64,000 bases of DNA from Magnetospirillum sp. (lineage in GTDB: Bacteria; Pseudomonadota; Alphaproteobacteria; CACIAM-22H2), in assembly GCA_027532905.1 (NCBI GenBank), contig JAPZUA010000002.1, positions 620,001-684,000 on the forward strand, written 5' to 3'. Each line of letters starts with the position of its first letter. Position 1 is the stretch's first letter. Shown here piece by piece: positions 8,075 through 16,095 of the stretch. The notes under the pieces are model-generated. The model searched no databases. It saw only the letters and a list, made by a program, of their open reading frames with translations, and was not told the origin of the DNA. A program made the position numbers and the translations under genes.

Positions 8075-8983
8075 TTAGAGCGTTTTTTCGGTAGCGTAGG
8101 CGGCGTCGAGCAGTCGTTCCATTTCGGCCATGCCGAAATCCGTCGGCGTCAAAGCGGGCGCGCGGTCCACGATTTTGGAAAGCCCAAGCCGCCGCGCCAT
8201 CAGTCGCTTGCCGTAGCATAGGATGCCCGGTACGCCGCGCGTCATGAAAACGATCAGCGGAAGTACCGCTTCATGCAGGCGTTGGGCGCGGGCCAGCGAA
8301 GCTTGCGTGCCTTCGCGAAAGGCGCGGAAGATTTCGACCTGGATCGCCACGCAGTCCGGGGCTGGGATCAAGCCCGCCCCGCCGCTGCGCAGCAGGGAAA
8401 GAAACTCGAGCCCGCCATGCCCACCGAACGCATCGACCTTGCCGTCGAGGGCCGCAAGCGTTGTGGCGATATCGACCGACCAGCCTTCGGCCTTCAGCAA
8501 GCCGATATTGGCGTGCTTCGACACGAGATCGGCAAGCTCGAGCGGCTTCATCGAACTGTCGAGATTCACCGGGTTGTTCTGGATCGCCACGGGAAAATCG
8601 AGCGCATCGGCAATGCTGCCGAAATGGCGCTGCAAGGCGGACACATCGAGGCCTTTGCCGGGCGGGGGCTGCAGGATCGCCCAAGCCGCTCCGTTGGCGC
8701 GGGCCATGCGCGCGAATTCGATCTGGCCCTCGACCGTCGGTTCGCCGACCGTCACCGCGTAGGGCACGCGCCCGCCGATCGCCGCACCCACGGTCTCGAC
8801 AAGTAGGCGCCGTTCGGCCGTGTCGAGTTTATGGACCTCGGTCACAAGGCCGAGCACGGCAATGCCGTGGGCACCGGCGGCGATGCAATGATCGACTTGG
8901 GCGCGCATGGCACCAGCGTCGAGGGCGCCGTCGCTGCCGTAGAAGCAGTAGAGGATCGGGTAGATGCCCTCGAAGCGGTGCAT
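8075..8983 (-). CDS. DapA-family aldolase/dehydratase (2-keto-3-deoxy sugar acid type)
   Basis: 302-residue TIM-barrel protein of the dihydrodipicolinate synthase / N-acetylneuraminate lyase family. The Schiff-base lysine is present (K164, in GLLKAEGW). The tyrosine that normally precedes it at strand 5 is replaced by glutamine (Q135, in VAIQNNP). The usual GTTGE loop reads GLVTEVHKL. These changes argue against lysine biosynthesis and for a sugar-acid aldolase or dehydratase. Its start lies 5 bases from the stop of the sugar-acid dehydratase gene, and the second DapA-family gene lies two genes upstream. It probably cleaves or dehydrates the 2-keto-3-deoxy acid made by that dehydratase. Confidence 0.85.
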   Translation of the reverse strand: MHRFEGIYPILYCFYGSDGALDAGAMRAQVDHCIAAGAHGIAVLGLVTEVHKLDTAERRLLVETVGAAIGGRVPYAVTVGEPTVEGQIEFARMARANGAAWAILQPPPGKGLDVSALQRHFGSIADALDFPVAIQNNPVNLDSSMKPLELADLVSKHANIGLLKAEGWSVDIATTLAALDGKVDAFGGHGGLEFLSLLRSGGAGLIPAPDCVAIQVEIFRAFREGTQASLARAQRLHEAVLPLIVFMTRGVPGILCYGKRLMARRLGLSKIVDRAPALTPTDFGMAEMERLLDAAYATEKTL

Positions 8984-8988
8984 CGGGT

Positions 8989-10164
8989 TCAGCCTTTGAC
9001 GATATGGTCGAACACGGCAGGGGCGGGCTCCACGCCGTGCCCGGGGCCGCTCGGCAACGTGTAGGCGCCCGCCTTGCACGCCATGTCGCCGGTCACGTAG
9101 GCGAGGTTTTTGTCGAAGATCGAGTGCTGGTATTCGTGGTACGGCACGCGCTTCAAGGCGGCCGTCGCGTGCAGGCTCGCCGCCATGAACACGCCGATGC
9201 CGATCGAAGCGTGCGGGATCGTCTGCACGTGGAACGCATGCGCCATGCGGCCAATGTGCAAAAATTCGGTCACGCCGGTATGGCCCATCTCGGGCTGGAT
9301 GATGCCCATGGCGCGCGCCACGAAGCGCGGCCGGTATTCGAACACGGTGCGCCATTCTTCGCCCAGCGCCAACGCCGTGCCGATGCCGCGCGCCACGGCC
9401 ACCTGGCCTTCCATGTCTTCGGGCTCGCAGGGCGCTTCGGCGAAATAGAGGTCGTAGGCTTCGAGCTTGCGGATGAGGCGGATCGCCTCGGCAGCCTCGA
9501 ACTTCCAATGCAGATCGACCATCAGGCGCACGTTCGGGCCGACCGCCTCGCGCAAGGCCGCCATCTCTTTGACAATACCGTCGTCGGACATGGCGGCCGC
9601 GAACTTGATCGCGTCGTACCCCTTGCCCACCCATTCGACCGCAAGATCGCAGCGCTCGTGCAATGTCGCTTTCGGTAAGCCCGACACGTAGGCCGGAAGG
9701 GTGCGCGTGCGCGCGCCGCCAAGCAGATTGGCGAGCGGCAGGCCCGCAAGCTTGCCGTAGAGATCCCATACGGCGATGTCGACGCCGGCAAGGCTGTCGA
9801 CATAGTAGCCGCCGAAAAAGCCGCGCACGCGCATGAGGTCGTAGAGATCCTCGTGCAGCACTACGGGATCCGAAGGGTCGCGGCCGCGCATCACAGGGCC
9901 GAGCACATCGTCGATGATGGCTTTGACCGCATGCGGAGCCACGATGCCGTAGGTCTCGCCCCAGCCGACCTTGCCGCTCTCGCCGGTGATTTTCACGAGC
10001 ACCGACATGTCGGACGACGGATAGATCGACCGATTGCCCTTGCGGACGAGATAGCCCTTCTCGTTGACGCTCTCGCCTTCGCGCAGCGGCCCGAGATAGG
10101 GCACATCGCGCGGGATGGAAACGATGAAGCTTTCGACTTTGGCAATGGCGTCGAGCGGCGGCAT
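8989..10164 (-). CDS. Mandelate racemase/enolase-superfamily sugar-acid dehydratase
   Basis: 391-residue enolase-superfamily protein of the mandelate racemase subgroup. The magnesium ligands are visible with family spacing: D217 (VDLHW), E243 (FAEAP) and E269 (LGEE). The barrel base is His318 (PHAS), with E292 standing where Asp is usual in the Asp-His dyad. The strand-2 KxK motif is reduced to a single lysine, K187 (AIKFAA). Family members dehydrate aldonic or aldaric acids to 2-keto-3-deoxy acids, which fits the two DapA-family genes on either side. The ATG is one base after the upstream stop. The substrate stereochemistry cannot be told. Confidence 0.87.
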   Translation of the reverse strand: MPPLDAIAKVESFIVSIPRDVPYLGPLREGESVNEKGYLVRKGNRSIYPSSDMSVLVKITGESGKVGWGETYGIVAPHAVKAIIDDVLGPVMRGRDPSDPVVLHEDLYDLMRVRGFFGGYYVDSLAGVDIAVWDLYGKLAGLPLANLLGGARTRTLPAYVSGLPKATLHERCDLAVEWVGKGYDAIKFAAAMSDDGIVKEMAALREAVGPNVRLMVDLHWKFEAAEAIRLIRKLEAYDLYFAEAPCEPEDMEGQVAVARGIGTALALGEEWRTVFEYRPRFVARAMGIIQPEMGHTGVTEFLHIGRMAHAFHVQTIPHASIGIGVFMAASLHATAALKRVPYHEYQHSIFDKNLAYVTGDMACKAGAYTLPSGPGHGVEPAPAVFDHIVKG

Positions 10165-10165
10165 G

Positions 10166-11083
10166 TCAGGCGCTTTCTTTGAGCTTGTGGACCGAGAACA
10201 GGTCGGCGGCTTCGGCGGCGAGGATGGCGAATTCCGCGCTGTCGTGCGCATCGAAGACGGGACCGGCGGCGCGGGCTGCTGTGCAGTCCAGAAGCCCGCG
10301 CATCTGCAGCAAGGTTTTCGTCGCGCGCACGCGGAAGATCGCCTGGAACAGCAAAAGCGGCAGCGTGCGCGAATAGATGGTCCTTGCGCGTCCACGGTCG
10401 CCGCCCTTCCAGGCGCGCATCATGGCCACGTGCACGTCGGCAAGTTCGCTCGCGGGCATGGTGCCGCTGGCCCCGCGCGCAAGCTCGTCGAGCACATAGC
10501 GCGCGCCCGCACCGCCGAACACGCCGGCAAGACTGCCCTTGGTCGCAGCCAGAATCTTGGTCACGTGCTGGCCGCAAGGCAGGGTCTCTTCTTTGACGTA
10601 GCGAATCGCGGGCACTTGCGTCGCGATCTCGGCCACCAATTCGGGTGCGAGGCCCGCACCCATCGGCGAGGGCGCGTTCTGCAGCATCAAGGCCAGCGGC
10701 GTGCGTTCGGAAACGGCGCGGTAGAAAGCCACGTGTGCGGCCACATCCTGGCCGCAGGCGGAGGGTGCCATGATCATCGCGGCAACCGCACCCGCCTTGC
10801 GGCCTGCCTCCGCAAAGCCGGCAGCCGCTTCGGGGGTCGCGGCACTCGCACCGACAATGAACGGGATGCGGCCCGCGAGGCGTTCGCCCAGAAACGCCAC
10901 GAGATCGGCGCGTTCGTCGGCGGTTAGTTTTTCGACCTCGCTCGCCATGCCGGGAAACACGATGCCGTCTGCACCGCTTGCGAGCACGAAATCGAAGATG
11001 CGCGCAAACGCCGCACGGTCGACCGCACCCTGGGGCGTGAATGGGGTGGGGAGGACCGGAAACACGCCCGAAAGTTCGCTCAT
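10166..11083 (-). CDS. DapA-family protein (second 2-keto-3-deoxy acid enzyme)
   Basis: 305-residue DapA/NanA-family TIM barrel. The Schiff-base lysine is K164 (IRYVKEET), and the strand-5 tyrosine is again glutamine (Q135, in LMLQNAP). It is clearly diverged from the homologue at 8075-8983, so the two may act in succession (dehydratase then aldolase) or on different epimers. The ATG overlaps the stop of the MalG-type permease as ATGA, tying it to the second sugar importer. A role in lysine synthesis is unlikely in this context. Confidence 0.85.
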   Translation of the reverse strand: MSELSGVFPVLPTPFTPQGAVDRAAFARIFDFVLASGADGIVFPGMASEVEKLTADERADLVAFLGERLAGRIPFIVGASAATPEAAAGFAEAGRKAGAVAAMIMAPSACGQDVAAHVAFYRAVSERTPLALMLQNAPSPMGAGLAPELVAEIATQVPAIRYVKEETLPCGQHVTKILAATKGSLAGVFGGAGARYVLDELARGASGTMPASELADVHVAMMRAWKGGDRGRARTIYSRTLPLLLFQAIFRVRATKTLLQMRGLLDCTAARAAGPVFDAHDSAEFAILAAEAADLFSVHKLKESA

Positions 11084-11916
11084 TTGACTGATCCTGCTGT
11101 GACGCCTTGTATGAACCACCGTTGCAGAAAACCGAACGCGATGACGATCGGCAGCGACGCCACCAGCGAGGCCGCCATCGCACCGCCCCAATCGGCATTA
11201 ACTTCGTTGAGATAGCTCAGCAGCAGGCCGGGGCCGACCGTGCGCTTGTCTTCCGACACGATCAGCGTCATCGCGTAGAGCAGATCGTTCCACGACCACA
11301 TGAAGCCGTAGAGAAAAACGGTGACGACGGCCGGGATCGAAACCGGCAGCACGATCGTGTGGAAGATGCGCAGCTCGCTCGCCCCGTCGGCGCGGGCTGC
11401 CTCGATGAGCTCGCTCGGCACCTGGCTGAAATAGCTGTAGAGCATGTAGGTCGATACCGGCAGCGCGAAGACGATGTAGGAGAGAACGAGCCCCGGCCGG
11501 GTATCGATGAGGCCCAAATCGGTCATCATCGGATAGAGGCTGATCAGCAGCAGCCCGAACGGGAAGACCTGCGCCGACAGCAGCAGCAGCATGATCGCAC
11601 GCCGCCCCGGATACTGGAATTTGGCGAAGGAATAGCCCGCATACATCGCAAGCAGCGAGTTGATCGCCGCCGCACTGCCCGAAACGATCAGGCTGTTTTT
11701 GAGATGCAGCAAAAGCTTGCCGCGCGTGATCGCGGTCTCGAAATTGTCGAGCGTGGGCGCATGCGGCCACAATGTGGGCACGATGCGGTAGAGCTCGGCA
11801 TTGCCTTTGAAGGCGGAAATCGCAAGCCAGTAGATCGGGAAGAACAGGAAGAAGCCGATCGCGACGGCGCAGAGTGCAAAGATCGTGCGGGCGGTGAGCG
11901 AGGAGAGATCGAACAT
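11080..11916 (-). CDS. Carbohydrate ABC transporter permease, MalG type (second importer)
   Basis: 278-residue CUT1 inner-membrane permease with six helices and an EAA loop, SELIEAARADGASELRIFHTIVLP. The C terminus (QRWFIQGVTAGSVKG-like end) is the usual MalG-type tail. It starts 3 bases after the stop of its MalF partner. It belongs with the binding protein at 12858-14141 and the ATPase at 14997-16079, so this importer is complete within the window. Confidence 0.9.
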   Translation of the reverse strand: MFDLSSLTARTIFALCAVAIGFFLFFPIYWLAISAFKGNAELYRIVPTLWPHAPTLDNFETAITRGKLLLHLKNSLIVSGSAAAINSLLAMYAGYSFAKFQYPGRRAIMLLLLSAQVFPFGLLLISLYPMMTDLGLIDTRPGLVLSYIVFALPVSTYMLYSYFSQVPSELIEAARADGASELRIFHTIVLPVSIPAVVTVFLYGFMWSWNDLLYAMTLIVSEDKRTVGPGLLLSYLNEVNADWGGAMAASLVASLPIVIAFGFLQRWFIQGVTAGSVK

Positions 11917-11919
11917 TGC

Positions 11920-12855
11920 CTAGACCCCCCGCAGCAGATGGCGAAGATAGAAATAGGCTGCCGGCATGATCGTTGCGACCCATAGGAGGCCAACCGCTGA
12001 GGCGAGGCCCAAATCCCACTGGTCGAAGGCGCGGCGGAAGACTTCGATCGACAGCACGGTCGTGGCGCGCACCGGGCCGCCGCTCGTGAGCGCATAGATC
12101 GTGTCGAAATGCTGCAGATTGCCGATGAGACCGAGCACGATCACGACAAGCACGACGGGGCGCAGATGCGGCAGAATATGGTCGCGAAGGATCGCGAAAT
12201 TGCCCGCTCCATCGACGCGCGCCGCATCGACCTGCTCGCGGTCGAGGCTCTGCAGCCCTGCGAGGAAAAATGACATAAAAAGCGGGATCGACAGCCAAAC
12301 CTTTGTGACGACGACGGCGACCATGGCACCGGTCGCGTCCGACAGCCAGGCCTGCTGGCGGTCGATGAGGCCAAGTTCGATGAGGCCAGCATTCAATACG
12401 CCGTAGCGGCTGTTGAAGATCCAGCCCCACACGAAGGCCGTAACTGTGCTCGGCAGCACCCACGGGATCAGCGAAGCCGCGCGCAAGGCCGTGCGGCCGC
12501 GAAAAGGTTGGTTCAAGATCAGCGCCCAGGCGAGGCCCAGCACGAGCGTGAAGGCTGTCGCCGCCGTCACATAGATCGCGGTCGTGACGAACGAGCCCAT
12601 GATTTCGGGCGATGCAAGTATCGTCTTGAAATTGTCGAAGCCGATGAAACGCGGGATCGGCGTGCGCAGATCGTTGCGCGTGAATGCGATGCCGAGCGCG
12701 CGCACGAAGGGCAGTGCGATCACGCCCGCAAAGGCGAGCAGGGCAGGGATCAGAAAAAGCCAGCCGATGCGCCGCTCGTTGGCCTTCAATCCCCCCCGCC
12801 GTGCGGCGGGGGAGACGCGAAGGGTCGGACTTGCAAGGGTGGCGGCCGATGCCAT
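11920..12855 (-). CDS. Carbohydrate ABC transporter permease, MalF type (second importer)
   Basis: 311-residue CUT1 permease. A 30-residue cytoplasmic tail precedes the first helix. The EAA-type loop reads REQVDAARVDGAGNFAILRDHILPHL, and the TSGGPVRATTVLSIEVFRRAF signature follows. The N-terminal tail coding sequence contains an 8-bp perfect hairpin (12793-12812) encoding the residues around ARRGG. The gene lies 2 bases after the stop of the binding-protein gene. It is the channel subunit of a sugar importer within the sugar-acid cluster. Confidence 0.9.
   Translation of the reverse strand: MASAATLASPTLRVSPAARRGGLKANERRIGWLFLIPALLAFAGVIALPFVRALGIAFTRNDLRTPIPRFIGFDNFKTILASPEIMGSFVTTAIYVTAATAFTLVLGLAWALILNQPFRGRTALRAASLIPWVLPSTVTAFVWGWIFNSRYGVLNAGLIELGLIDRQQAWLSDATGAMVAVVVTKVWLSIPLFMSFFLAGLQSLDREQVDAARVDGAGNFAILRDHILPHLRPVVLVVIVLGLIGNLQHFDTIYALTSGGPVRATTVLSIEVFRRAFDQWDLGLASAVGLLWVATIMPAAYFYLRHLLRGV
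12793..12812. repeat. G/C hairpin inside permease coding sequence
   Basis: CCCCCGCC at 12793-12800 pairs perfectly with GGCGGGGG at 12805-12812 around a GTGC loop. It lies in the segment coding for the cytoplasmic tail of the MalF-type permease, where extra residues are tolerated. It looks like a small palindromic insertion, but I saw no second copy in the window. Confidence 0.4.
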
Positions 12856-12857
12856 CG

Positions 12858-14141
12858 TCAGCCGCGCTTGGCCATCGAGGCCTTCATGCGCGACTGCATC
12901 GAATCGGCAGCCGCACTTGCGGACTTCTGGCCGAGCAAGGCGGCTTGGGTTTCCTCGCTGAGGATCGTCGAGAGTTCGGGCGAGTTGTCCCAGATGCCGA
13001 TCTCATGTTTGCCCGTGGCGACGGTGGCTTCGCCCCAGGCTTTGAGGAACGGGTCGTTCTGTACGACAGGTGCGGCGCGACCGGATTTGGTAACGGGCAG
13101 TCCGCCCACTTGCAGCGGAAATGTCGTCTGCACGCCATCGGACAGAATGTGCGAAATCCACTTCGCGCCCGGGCCGTTGCGGTCGCGATTGGCCGGGCTG
13201 TTGAACAGAGTCACAATGTGGCCCCATTCGACCGAGCGCGGGACGTCGCCTGCCTTGAGCACCGGCGTTTTCATCGGTACGACAAACGCGTCGGCCGCAG
13301 GCCCGCGGCCCGAGAAGCTGCGCGCGAACGTGCGTGCGACAGGCGGGTCGAAATAGAAAGCCGCGTTGCCTTGCGCAAACAGGCGCCGCGAGTCTGGCCG
13401 GTCGATCTCGGGTGCGACGAGCCGGTCTTTCATGAGGCCGGCGATGAAATCCATCGCGGCTTTGCCTTCAGCGGAGGCGACATGCACTTCGCCCGCCTCG
13501 TCGATCATCCGCGCGCCGAACGCCCAATAGATCAGCAGCACGTCAAGCGGGATCGATGAGGGGTTCTTCGTCGCCATCGCGAACGGCACCGAGTTCGGGA
13601 CCTTGTCGCGCACGGCAATCAATGCCGTGCGGAATTCGGCCAGCGTTTCGGGAATTTTGGCAACGCCCGCTTTGGCGAGCACTTCGGAATTGGCGACCAT
13701 ACCGACCGAGCCCGAAATCAGCGGAATGCCGATCTGTTTGCCGCCGACGCGACCCAGGCCCAAGGCCGTCGGCGCCAAAGCCGCTTCGATGGCAGGCCGG
13801 CCGAGCAGCGCATCGAGATCGACGATCTCGGGCAATGCCGCCATCGAGGGTAGCCAGCGATCCTGCAACTGCACGCTGTCGGGCAGCGTCTTTGAGCGCT
13901 GGCGCAGCATGACATTGCGCTGCGTGTCGCCCCACGCGGTCGCAATCGGTTCGACGGTTACGCCGCTTGCGGTCTTGAAACTGTCGAGCAGGCTCACGAC
14001 AAAGGGTTTGTTGGGTTCTTCGGCGTAGCTGAAGCTCATGAAGTTCAGCTGGCCGGACTGTGCAGCAGCCGGACGAACGGCGAGGCTGGCCGCACCGGCG
14101 GCAGCCAAAGCGCCGAATTGGCGACGGTTGAATTGGGCCAT
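12858..14141 (-). CDS. Sugar ABC transporter substrate-binding protein (second importer)
   Basis: 427-residue family 1 periplasmic binding protein. The N terminus contains N-R-R-Q-F-G followed by an alanine-rich helix and an AAAQ cleavage site, a good twin-arginine signal. The mature protein starts SGQLNFMSFSYAEEPNKPF and carries the family's late DNSPELSTILSEETQAAL segment. The ATG at 14141 has a GGGGAG ribosome site. It is first in its importer set (then MalF, MalG). The 91-bp gap upstream carries two stem-loops that may set its expression above that of the permeases. Confidence 0.88.
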   Translation of the reverse strand: MAQFNRRQFGALAAAGAASLAVRPAAAQSGQLNFMSFSYAEEPNKPFVVSLLDSFKTASGVTVEPIATAWGDTQRNVMLRQRSKTLPDSVQLQDRWLPSMAALPEIVDLDALLGRPAIEAALAPTALGLGRVGGKQIGIPLISGSVGMVANSEVLAKAGVAKIPETLAEFRTALIAVRDKVPNSVPFAMATKNPSSIPLDVLLIYWAFGARMIDEAGEVHVASAEGKAAMDFIAGLMKDRLVAPEIDRPDSRRLFAQGNAAFYFDPPVARTFARSFSGRGPAADAFVVPMKTPVLKAGDVPRSVEWGHIVTLFNSPANRDRNGPGAKWISHILSDGVQTTFPLQVGGLPVTKSGRAAPVVQNDPFLKAWGEATVATGKHEIGIWDNSPELSTILSEETQAALLGQKSASAAADSMQSRMKASMAKRG

Positions 14142-14164
14142 TGTCGTTTCTCCCCTCGAGATTT

Positions 14165-14184
14165 CGGACCTCGCGGAAGGTCCG
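14165..14184. other. Stem-loop in the gap between SDR and binding-protein genes
   Basis: CGGACCT at 14165-14171 pairs with AGGTCCG at 14178-14184, 7 bp perfect with a 6-base loop. On the minus-strand transcript it sits just upstream of the ribosome site of the sugar-binding-protein gene, so it may protect the 3' part of a processed mRNA. Confidence 0.4.
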
Positions 14185-14196
14185 TTGTTCTTTTTG

Positions 14197-14217
14197 CTGC
14201 GCGCCGCGACCGCGCAG
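14197..14217. other. Second stem-loop in the same gap
   Basis: CTGCGCG at 14197-14203 pairs with CGCGCAG at 14211-14217, 7 bp perfect with a 7-base loop. On the minus strand it lies just after the SDR stop and before the stem-loop at 14165-14184. It could be an attenuating or mRNA-processing element. Confidence 0.4.
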
Positions 14218-14232
14218 TTGTTGCGAAGGCGT

Positions 14233-15000
14233 CTAGACCACGCCGGCGTCGAGCACGAAAGTCTGGCCGGTGCAGCGTTGCGATTCCGCCGACGACAGCC
14301 ACAAAGCGAGCTTGGCGACGTCCGCGGGTTCGAGATGTTCCTTGAGGCATTGGCGGTCGAGATAGGCTTTGAACTTCGCCGGATCCTCGGCATTGGCGCG
14401 CGCGATCTGTTTTTCGGTCAACACCCAACCGGGGGCGATCGAATTCACGCGGATGCGCAAACTGCCGAGCTCGCGCGCGAGCGATTTTGTGAGACCCATA
14501 ATCGCGGATTTGGCGGTCGTATAGGCGATGAGGCCGGCGGCCCCGAACATCCACGAGATCGAACCAAGATTGACGATCGCTCCGCCGCCCGCTTCGCCCA
14601 TCGCGGGCGCAACCGCTTGGGCGGTAAAAAATTGGTGGCGCGCATTCACGGCAAAGCGCTCGTCCCACAATTCGGGCGTCATGTCGCGCCACGGATGGCG
14701 CGCGTCGTCGCCGGCATTGTTGACGAGGGCGCGGAAGGTTCCTGTCTTCGCGGCAAGCTCTGTCGCGGCCGCGCGCAAGGCCGGCACGTCGCGCAGATCC
14801 ACACAGGCGGTTTCGATTTTCGTACCCGTTTGCGCTGCAATCGCATCGGCGGTTTGGCGCAGGCGCTCGGCATTGATGTCGATCGCCGCAACGCGCGCCT
14901 TCTGAGCGGCAAAGGCCGCAACGAGGGCTTCACCGATGCCCGAGGCACCGCCCGTTATCAGAACCGGCATTCCGGCGAGATCGGGATAGATCGCACTCAT
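14233..15000 (-). CDS. SDR-family NAD(P)-dependent oxidoreductase
   Basis: 255-residue classical short-chain dehydrogenase. The cofactor motif TGGASGIG is at 16-23, NNAG at 94-97, and the catalytic S147, Y160 and K164 (AYTTAK) are intact. The C-terminal [20 protein letters not shown] is the usual end. In this sugar cluster it is the natural candidate for the first oxidation of the imported sugar to a lactone, which the SMP-30 domain encoded two genes upstream could open. The ATG overlaps the stop of the ABC ATPase as ATGA. Confidence 0.87.
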   Translation of the reverse strand: MSAIYPDLAGMPVLITGGASGIGEALVAAFAAQKARVAAIDINAERLRQTADAIAAQTGTKIETACVDLRDVPALRAAATELAAKTGTFRALVNNAGDDARHPWRDMTPELWDERFAVNARHQFFTAQAVAPAMGEAGGGAIVNLGSISWMFGAAGLIAYTTAKSAIMGLTKSLARELGSLRIRVNSIAPGWVLTEKQIARANAEDPAKFKAYLDRQCLKEHLEPADVAKLALWLSSAESQRCTGQTFVLDAGVV

Positions 15001-16079
15001 GCGGCCACCTTCGCTTCGGTCGATGTTTGGCAACGCATACCGTCGGCGGCAAAAACATGCGCTTGAGTCCAATCGACGGCGAGGCGAACGGGTGCGCCGA
15101 CCCCAAGCGCGCTGTCGCCGACCTGGCGCACGATCAGCGTTGCGTTTGCGCGCGCAAGGCGCACATGCGCAAAGAGATCGGCCCCGTGATGCTCGACCGC
15201 GACTGCGGTTCCTTCGAAATCGGTGGCTTCGCCGTCCGCGCTGAGCCGCAGATGTTCGGCGCGCAGGCCGATTTCGGCGGCGTTTGCCGCGCGAAGCGGT
15301 GTAGGCGTGCCGTCGGCCAAGCGAACGATGCCGTCGGCGTCGCTCGTGGCGGGAACCAGATTCATGCGCGGCGAACCGATGAAGGTCGCAACGAAGCGGT
15401 TGGCGGGCCGCCGGTAGAGATCGAGCGGTGCCCCCACTTGTTCCACGCGGCCCGCATGCATCACGACGATCTTGTCGGCGAGCGTCATCGCCTCGATCTG
15501 GTCGTGCGTGACATAGACCATCGTCGTGCCGAGGCGCTGCTTGAGGCTCGCGATCTCGGTGCGCATGTCGATGCGCAAGGCGGCGTCGAGATTGGAGAGC
15601 GGTTCGTCGAACAGGAACACGCGCGGCTCGCGTACGATCGCGCGCCCGATCGCTACACGCTGGCGCTGGCCGCCGGAGAGTTGGCGCGGCTTGCGCGTCA
15701 GCAGGGCGTCGAGGCGCAGCACGGCGGCGGCGGCACCGACACGGCGCGCGATTTCGTCTTTCGGCGTGCCCGCAAGACGCAGCGCATAGCCCATGTTTTC
15801 GGCCACGCTCATGTGCGGATAGAGCGCGTAGGACTGGAACACCATCGCAATGCCGCGCTTGGCGGGCGGCACGTCGTTGACGATCTCGCCGTCGATCGCG
15901 ATGTTCCCCGACGTGACTTCGTCGAGGCCGCAGATGAGGCGCAGCAAGGTCGATTTGCCGCAGCCCGAGGGACCCACGAACACGACGAACTCGCCATCGT
16001 CGATCTGCAGATCGATGCCGTGCAGCACATGCGTGCCGGCGAAATTCTTGCGGACGTTTTCGAGGCGGACGCTGGCCAT
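14997..16079 (-). CDS. Sugar ABC transporter ATP-binding protein (MalK/UgpC type)
   Basis: 360-residue ATPase with Walker [10 protein letters not shown] at 36-44, Q-loop near residue 82, signature LSGGQ at 134-138, Walker B VFLFDEP at 154-160 and a C-terminal TOBE-type regulatory region from about 235. This is the CUT1 class that energises MalF/MalG pairs. It is the only ATPase for the two sugar importers in this cluster and may serve both, as shared MalK-type ATPases do elsewhere. An AAGGAG lies 12 bases before the ATG. Confidence 0.9.
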   Translation of the reverse strand: MASVRLENVRKNFAGTHVLHGIDLQIDDGEFVVFVGPSGCGKSTLLRLICGLDEVTSGNIAIDGEIVNDVPPAKRGIAMVFQSYALYPHMSVAENMGYALRLAGTPKDEIARRVGAAAAVLRLDALLTRKPRQLSGGQRQRVAIGRAIVREPRVFLFDEPLSNLDAALRIDMRTEIASLKQRLGTTMVYVTHDQIEAMTLADKIVVMHAGRVEQVGAPLDLYRRPANRFVATFIGSPRMNLVPATSDADGIVRLADGTPTPLRAANAAEIGLRAEHLRLSADGEATDFEGTAVAVEHHGADLFAHVRLARANATLIVRQVGDSALGVGAPVRLAVDWTQAHVFAADGMRCQTSTEAKVAA

Positions 16080-16095
16080 TTTCTTTGCGAGCTCC

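Noticed and set aside
8075-11083. Lysine biosynthesis dapA copies (with the reductase-like gene at 185-1339 as dapB)
   Set aside because: The strand-5 tyrosine and the GTTGE loop of DapA are missing, two copies flank a sugar-acid dehydratase, and the reductase-like gene lies in a separate amino-acid import operon.
12793-12812. Rho-independent terminator
   Set aside because: The hairpin lies within the first codons of a permease gene with intact reading frame and has no T-run in the direction of transcription.
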